A DNA stretch of 64,000 bases from Physcomitrium patens (lineage: Eukaryota; Streptophyta; Bryopsida; Funariales; Funariaceae): positions 2,586,904-2,650,903 of the forward strand of contig NC_037273.1 in NCBI RefSeq assembly GCF_000002425.4, in the 5' to 3' direction. The position numbers and the translations under genes were made by a program. Positions 57,980 to 64,000 of this stretch are shown in pieces. The notes beneath the pieces were generated by a model. That model was not told the origin of the DNA. It did no database searches and saw nothing but the letters and a program-made list of their open reading frames with translations. The first letter of the stretch is position 1. Each line of letters begins with the position of its first letter.

Positions 57980-59900
57980 AGGTAATCAATGTGGTAAATA
58001 ATTAATATTGAGATTTTAAGTCAACTATTCCAAATTATAGAGGCCATTTAATTAATCTTGAGAACTTTTGGCTACTATATGATGCAATTTTTGAATAGGT
58101 ATAATATTATAATTTCTTGGAATAAATATATATAAGTTTTTTAAATTGATTATTTGTCCTATTGATAATATATTTTTGTATAGGCCAGAAATATAGCAAA
58201 CATCTTTCAAAGTTTTTATTTCACCATTTGATAAAGAAATATTGGTTAACCATTATTTTGCTATTATATAGAAGTATCTACCTCTAGATGTAACTATGAT
58301 TCCTTTTAAATGGTCAATCTTGCAAAAAGGTGAATAATCTCTTAGAAATGCGAGAATCTAAGATTCAATTGATGTTTGATTGGCTAATAGTAAATACTTC
58401 TAATGCTTTTAAGATCTCATCATCACTAAGCTCAAGTGATTCTCTAAAATTTGACTTACCAAAGGTTCTTTCATAAAATTGACTCCAAGAATTGATGTAG
58501 ATCTTACTCTACTATGATAATGGTGTTAGAAGATGTAGTTTCTTCTCAAATAATTTGTATAAGTATGAGAAGTATTTGTAGGTTGATAAAGTAGCAATAT
58601 TATTGTCTTAAAAATTCAAAATATATATTTGAGCTTTTTGCAGTAATAATAAGTACTAGTATTAAGAGGTTGGCCTCCAAAAAATTATCAATGTGGTTGT
58701 CTATTCTATTGCAATGTGGGCTAGTATATCTTATGGTTTTGATTAAACTTCCTATTGTAGAGATTACAAAACTTCATCATAAGTGCTTCTTTAGATACTT
58801 CTTAGGATTATTATAAGAAGGCATTGATTTCTTCCATATGTAGTATATTCTATAGTTTTTACAAGTTTAAAATTTTTTTTTAGACTGTATTTATGAAATT
58901 AGCTTCTCAAATTTAGAAGGCAATCAATTTAATATTTTGTGTACTACTATCACGGACATACACATGTAAGCCAGTAATTACATGTATAAATAGGTAGAAG
59001 TAGATAGAAATAGGTAAAAATAAGTTAATTCTATAATATCTTCTAAGAAAGCTTCTTAAAAGCTTCACAATTGTTGCTTTGACTTTATAGGTATCCATTG
59101 TTGATTTTTAGATTAAAAAATTGGTCAACAAGTTAACCATATACCATACATGTTGGTAGCTTGGAGAATAAGCTAACTATGTGGTGCACATATAGAAAAA
59201 CTTGCCTTGTAAGTCAAGGCATGTGTCCTACAAAGTCAACACATATTAGAGGTCCTATAGAGCATCGCCATGTAGCCCTTAGTTAGATAATATATATAGA
59301 GACAAGATTGAATTCCTCTTCACTCTTCTCAACTCCTTTTTTGCTTCTAATCTAGTTTCAAGAGTCTCAAGTTTTCTTGTCTTTTGGCAATAAGCCATCC
59401 CAATTTCTTTTAATATATGTACTTTCTTATTTCTATTTTGTCACATTTTTTTTATACGAATTTCATTAGTTTATGCATCAACTTCCAATTCATGTCCTTG
59501 ACAACTACTACCTCATTGGATGGATTTAAGATCTCAAAGGATATTGTTAACTTATTACATGAATGTAGATATGTCTTGCTCCTCTCTTATGCAAAGATGC
59601 TTCTACTAATTTAACACACCCATAATATTTGAGATTTTGTTTGTATAGAATATGGTACTCAATATGTGCTAAGCTTCTTGTAAATTTGTGATATCGATTA
59701 TATTATAGTATAGGTCCAAAATTAGTAATAGTTGAATCATTACTTTATTTCTTTTCTTGCAACAATAAGTTATTTCATTGTCAAGTTGTCTCTGATTAAA
59801 TGATTGCTTAGTCTTGGCTTGCAATTTAGCTGTTGATGATGACATACTTGTCATTGTTAGTGGCTCAATAAGATTCCACAAATCCTCCTTTTCAAAAATG
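57980..59900 (-). pseudogene. Ty1/copia gag, protease and pre-integrase relic
   Basis: Minus strand. gag: SSSTAKLQAKTKQSFNQRQLDNEI near 59,840-59,770 and EEQDISTFM near 59,560. The solo LTR 58948-59503 then interrupts it, and gag resumes with LPSKFE, NLYNRKFNQN, FFGGQPLNTSTYYYCKK, the last being a degenerate CCHC knuckle at about 58,665-58,610. Protease/pre-integrase: DYSPF, then ISGLYKNILSIGQIT and LNGLYNLE at 58,340-57,990. With the RT at 55.6-56.9 kb this is one copia element in the usual order gag-PR-IN-RT, with the integrase (57,000-57,950) barely legible. Confidence 0.65.
58948..59503 (+). mobile_element. Family A solo LTR with target duplication
   Basis: 556 bp, TATCACGGAC to TCCTTGACA on the plus strand, flanked by ACTAC at 58943-58947 and ACTAC at 59504-59508. 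TATA box at 59291-59298, RNA-start segment downstream. No internal region, so it arose by LTR-LTR recombination. It defines the true ends of family A LTRs and lies in the gag of the copia relic. Confidence 0.88.
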
Positions 59901-61503
59901 CATTAAAGTGTTATTTCTCAATGATTATAATTCTTTGGTCTTATAAGCATTATATCTCTTAAATAAATAGTTTCATGATTATTCATGTTGACTCTATTAA
60001 TTTATATGAATTTATTGTTCTAAAAGAAGAAGATTAAATGCCAAAGAAATCAAGACAATAAATCTAAAACAATAGTCAGTAGCATAAACAAAAGAGTATA
60101 TAAATAAAAGATAGAAACACTTAAAAAAGAGGGAAAAAACTTTTGCTATAATACTATGGAGAAGAAGAATAAAAATAATCAAAATAAAATAAGCTTACTT
60201 ACTTACTACAATTCTATAATTACAAAATTAAATATAGATGGTTAATATATTAAGAGTTGAATATTTGGTACTAAATTTGGATCTCAATTCTACTCTAAAG
60301 TAATCATCTAATATAGATGATGAATAGGAATGAATGTTTCAATAAATATGTATAGAACCAAGTGACAATTTTATTAAAATTGGAGGATGATTTCCTCAGC
60401 AACTTTTGAATGATGGTTTGGTAGTTGAGAAGAGTTCAAATAGACTTCTCTTTATCAATTGTTTAAATGAAGGTATTTCTAATATAATTAGATAATTCTT
60501 TTAACATGATTCTTATTAGGTAGGCTTATCAAGCAATCAATGAACACTCAAAAAAACATGAATCATTAGACATGGCTTATTCCAATACATGGAATAGTCT
60601 CTACAATTACCCATCAAAAATCCCACATTTCTCAACATGTGACAAAAACTTGCTTCACTAACAAGAAATTTTCTAGGACAAGTCAATAGTTATTTAGAAT
60701 AAAGCCTCAATGTTATTCCTTAGCTCACTCAATGCATCCTTTCATTTTAATAGAACATTTGAATACTAGAATACTTTGTGTTGTCCCTCCAATGAAATTA
60801 GTCTCAAGAGATAGGTTTCCATGGTTAGTAGCCATAGTGGTGAAAAGGCTCTTGTGTGGGAGGTACCAGTCCAAAAAGTGTTAAATGTTTCGGATCAATT
60901 TTGGATGTGTAGCAATATACTACTACAACCATTATCTCTCTAATTGTGACTAATTTTAGTATCAAAATTGACACTCCTTGCTTGTAAAATTAAATGCCAG
61001 CTTCAACCTAAGCAAGACATAGTAGCCAAATTAAGGATAGAAATTGGCCAAATTGTAGAAGATGAAGTTTTGTTCCAATAACTTTAAAGAGCTGCTAAAA
61101 GTTATTTATTACCTTAAGATGTTAAAACATCTAGATCTTGTGTACAAAGTCTCTTCTTAATCAACAAAATTCTTTCATATCTTAAAACTTTAGAGCAAAG
61201 CAAAAATGTCAACAACTTTTGCACACTATCCAACTTAATTTGCATCTTTGTTTCTTTGTCAAAATTGAATTTGTTCTTTAAGTAAATCCTTGAACCTCTT
61301 CCTATGCTTGACAAATTCAAGACTGTCAAGCTTTACTAGAATCCAATTTTTGTACCTCTTGCAAAGCAGCACTAAATGCATGTAATCAATTTTGGAACTT
61401 TGCTAAAAGAAATTGAACTTAATCCTAGATTACTTTAGCAATAGTAATAAATATAATAATAAATAAATTGAACTTTGATCAAATAAATTAAAAAGTTGTT
61501 AAG

Positions 61504-61537
<34 letters not shown>

Positions 61538-62400
61538 AATATTTTTTATAATTTTTATAATTTAGTAAATATTAAATTAATAATTTGACAAATGGTACAA
61601 TTTCAAAATTTAATTTTCATAGCTTTATAAAATGTAAGGCAATTTAGATAAGACAAGAGGACATATACTTCTAAAGTTGGTAGAAAACTCTAATGGACAT
61701 CATAACCATCTTGAGATTTGGTATTGACAAAACAGAAAGGTATCCTTGATACGTGGCTTAAAGTTAAAGTTCTAAACACAAATATGCAAATTTTACTAAT
61801 ATGGCATAAAGCGATAGTTTTCTTTTTACAAGGGAATATTTTTCAGTAAGAGGAGAGCAGATATTAACTGCCTTACCCATTATCCATAGATTTCTGAGAG
61901 GTACTTAGATTAGAAAAATATGGAATTGAACTACAATCTTTTTAACAGATAAGTAATCCCAAAAGATGGGAACACACCATGTTCACATAAAAATTGGCCT
62001 CAAGATTTAAAAGAGTATAATGTTAATAAACATCTTTGCAAATGTTACATAAAATGCTAATCACATGGGACAAACTACGAGGACAAACCTCTATGATACA
62101 AGTGACTACTTTTAAAAGTTTTCATAAAGAAAATCAAGAAATAACCAGAGATTGCAACACTCTTACTGAAAAAATGGAACACCTCATGATGACTAGTGTC
62201 GTGTTGAGGAGGAGAAAAAAATCTTTTGGCAACTTACAGTACTACTAGGTACAAAATATGACCACGTAAATGCAAACATCCCAAGGAAACAACGACGACC
62301 ACATCCCGTCCCAAGTTGCATCCGCAATTTGTCGGTCTGTGGATAATATGCAGACAAAAACATGCAAATGGATAACATCAACTAAGACATAATGTAGATG
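59900..62400. other. AT-rich intergenic DNA
   Basis: No gene or retroelement domain recognised. Contains (TA)15 at 61505-61534. Open stretches at 61114-61329 and 62036-62248 are short and featureless. This interval separates the repeat block from the SR gene's 3' end. Confidence 0.55.
61505..61534. repeat. (TA)15 microsatellite
   Basis: Uninterrupted TA dinucleotide run of 30 bases. Confidence 0.97.
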
Positions 62401-62419
62401 TAAGTCGTAAAAATCTCAA

Positions 62420-62713
62420 ATCTATTTTTAATAAATAAAACCAGAAATATGATTGATTTTGTACTACTGTACATCACAATTACAATAATAAACCATGAAA
62501 TGTCCTGCAGCAGCCCTACCTACTGGCAAAGGATATTAGCTTCCTGGATCAGACAAAGCTAGATATCACTGACAAGCAAGGCCTAAACCCTAAACATCAT
62601 CAAAAATATAAAGCGTGAGTAGAGTATCAGATCGTCGGATTATAACTACCAATAAATCCGACACAAAACATGTTACTGATCCGAAATGCTCGAGGACTTG
62701 AGAGCTTTGGCAC
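62420..62713 (-). other. 3' UTR exon of the SR45a-like gene
   Basis: A consensus GT...AG intron (62858-62714; GTAATAATCC to TTGTGCAG) starts 8 nt after the stop codon, leaving a 3' UTR exon from 62713 to about 62,420. A T/A-rich TTTATTTATTAAAA stretch near its end could serve as polyadenylation context. The end is approximate. Confidence 0.6.
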
Positions 62714-62866
62714 CTGCACAATTAAAGAGTTAGTGAAGTGGGCAACTTACAATTTAACACGGAACACAAACAAATTATTTGTGAAACATAAAAACATAAG
62801 AAAGAACGTTTACATGATACTTTGAAACACAGCACACAAAAAATCCAAGGATTATTACCTGAATAA

Positions 62867-63335
62867 TCATCGACGATATGAACCATACTGCGGGGACACT
62901 GAGCGGTTACCCCCATGAGTGCGGTATGGAGAATAACGAGGTGACCTGCCTCTGTCTCTATCCCTGTCCCGGCCACCACCTTGGTATGGTGCATACTCAG
63001 GCGAGTGTCGCATGTTCCTGCTATCACGGCCATAGCTACCACCGCCTCTGCCCCCACCACCTCCCCGACGACTTGCCTGCATAGCTGGTAATTTGTAATC
63101 ACCCGAACACAGTGTCAGTTATCAATTCACAGCAAATCCAAAGCACTGTACAAAAAAACAAAACAAAACCAAACTCTTTAAAGGTGAAAGGGTTAGAAGA
63201 GCAACAAACTTAGCAGACAAATTCAATTCAGCGTACACGTAGATCTTAGGCTTGGGTAAGTGACGATGACATATTTGTACCTCTAACACCAAGATACTCT
63301 CCAGGAGTAGGAGTACGCGCTCGCTTGCGTTTGGC
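62867..63335 (-). CDS. SR45a / transformer-2-like splicing regulator, C-terminal exons
   Basis: Two coding exons of a plant SR-like RNA-binding protein that acts in pre-mRNA splicing in the nucleus. Exon 63335-63281 (55 nt) encodes AKRKRARTPTPGEYLGVR, the RTPTPG.YLG signature that follows the RRM in plant SR45a/Tra2 proteins. Exon 63084-62859 encodes a Gly/Arg/Ser-rich tail (SRRGGGGGRGGG, then RDRDRDRGRSPRYSPYR, SVSPQYGSYRR) and stops with TGA at 62869-62867. The intron between (63280-63085) runs from GTACAAAT to TACCAG, and phase 1 is preserved across it. The RRM and N-terminal RS exons lie beyond the right edge; 63336 to 64000 reads as intron. RS/RG tails of this family are phosphorylated and bind other spliceosome factors. 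The family's pre-mRNAs are often alternatively spliced, which this sequence cannot show. Confidence 0.82.
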
Positions 63336-64000
63336 CTGCACACCCAGCCGAGGTACAATCGTAAGCGTACTTAGCCATAAAATCACCATGAACCATTCCT
63401 TGATAAGATATGCGAGGGGTGGGAACATGAATTCGCAGCAATTGAGACCTTCATCATAATATTTGGATCATTAATTCAGCAATTTAAATGGATGCGATTG
63501 CAGAAGGTTATACTGCATCAACAACCATACTCTAGCTATAAAGTCAATCATAAAACTCACAGCCATTACACATGTTCCAAGGAAAAATAAGATGGACAAA
63601 AAAGGGCCCGGATGCAGCTAGTACCAAAGAGCAACTGATAGCAAGGCATAGCGTCTCTGCAAAGCTGGACTCTTGCCCTCAGCTCCCATATTTAAGAAAG
63701 TCGGAAACTTAAAAGGGGACGTCGACCACAATTGGACATTAACGTTGCGAAAGGTTGGGAATAGCCTGGGTAGAAGAATACAACTGATCGATAAAGCCGA
63801 CAGAGATGGTTGCAGGTACTCCATTGAATATGACTAGTAGCATTCGATATCATTGCACCTTGCCAGCCGTGATAGACAAACAGTACCCATCTCTAGTTGA
63901 ACAGCAGGTGTTGAATACCCCTTCGAATTGATTAAGACTACCGAGATTTGGTCTTTTCGCAGTGCCATTTCTCCCATTGAGTTGAATTAGACTACCGAGA
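63336..64000 (-). other. Intron of the SR45a-like gene (incomplete)
   Basis: Ends with the acceptor GGGTGTGCAG at 63345-63336 and continues past the window edge. No RRM codons found. The last 80 bases carry a diverged direct repeat (GACTACCGAGA at 63935 and 63990). Confidence 0.6.

Noticed and set aside
61505-61534. (TA)n as a replication origin or regulatory element
   Set aside because: Simple microsatellite with no associated features.
62878-63084. Plus-strand Cys/His-rich open frame opposite the SR exon
   Set aside because: Antisense shadow of the Gly/Arg/Ser-rich coding exon, whose splice sites and family signature are on the minus strand.

Overview
This is a plant nuclear window, probably from a bryophyte such as a moss. 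That assignment is inference, from plant-type chromodomain Ty3/gypsy elements, an SR45a-like splicing-factor gene with plant introns, and an AT-rich repeat sea broken by a more GC-rich block. Almost everything from 1 to 44,110 is nested, decayed LTR retrotransposons. Only one host gene is recognisable, the 3' part of an SR45a/transformer-2-like gene at the right edge on the minus strand.

Layout. 1-5,404: family A chromovirus A1 (minus; 5' LTR at its right end, 3' LTR beyond the window), inserted in the reverse transcriptase of an older gypsy element, D1 (5,405 to about 10,330). 10,575-11,614: 5' fragment of a family B chromovirus (B1). 11,615-13,492: 5' fragment of a decayed family A copy (A2). 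13,500-20,150: a very old minus-strand gypsy pol (F), split by two LTR-like insertions. 20,200-25,610: decayed plus-strand chromovirus E with an ordinary tRNA-type primer site. 25,620-27,987 and 34,110-34,335: older relics. 27,993-34,104 and 34,978-41,128: two complete family B insertions (B3, B4), each with two LTRs and a 5-bp target duplication. 41,884-44,110: C-to-T-ravaged plus-strand family A relic (A3). 44,110-50,150: GC/CpG-richer island with no recognised protein. 50,150-55,500: AT-rich DNA without genes. 55,600-59,900: Ty1/copia relic (minus) carrying a family A solo LTR with a perfect 5-bp target duplication. 60,000-62,400: AT-rich. 62,400-64,000: SR gene.

The main result is the biology of families A and B. 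Their LTRs end TGTCA...TGACA. The 11 nt lying 2 nt inside the 5' LTR are complementary to the 11 nt about 31 nt downstream of the LTR TATA box, where transcription should start. The two families differ at two positions of this 11-mer, and both sides of the pairing change together. This is the arrangement expected for self-primed reverse transcription as known from fission-yeast Tf1. Family B LTRs also carry perfect four-unit heat-shock elements directly upstream of the TATA box, and family B has a third ORF of 115 codons between the chromodomain and the 3' LTR. In both families pol lies in the -1 frame relative to gag. B3 and B4 share a gag stop and an RT frameshift, which suggests they were moved in trans. 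No element in the window has fully open gag and pol reading frames.
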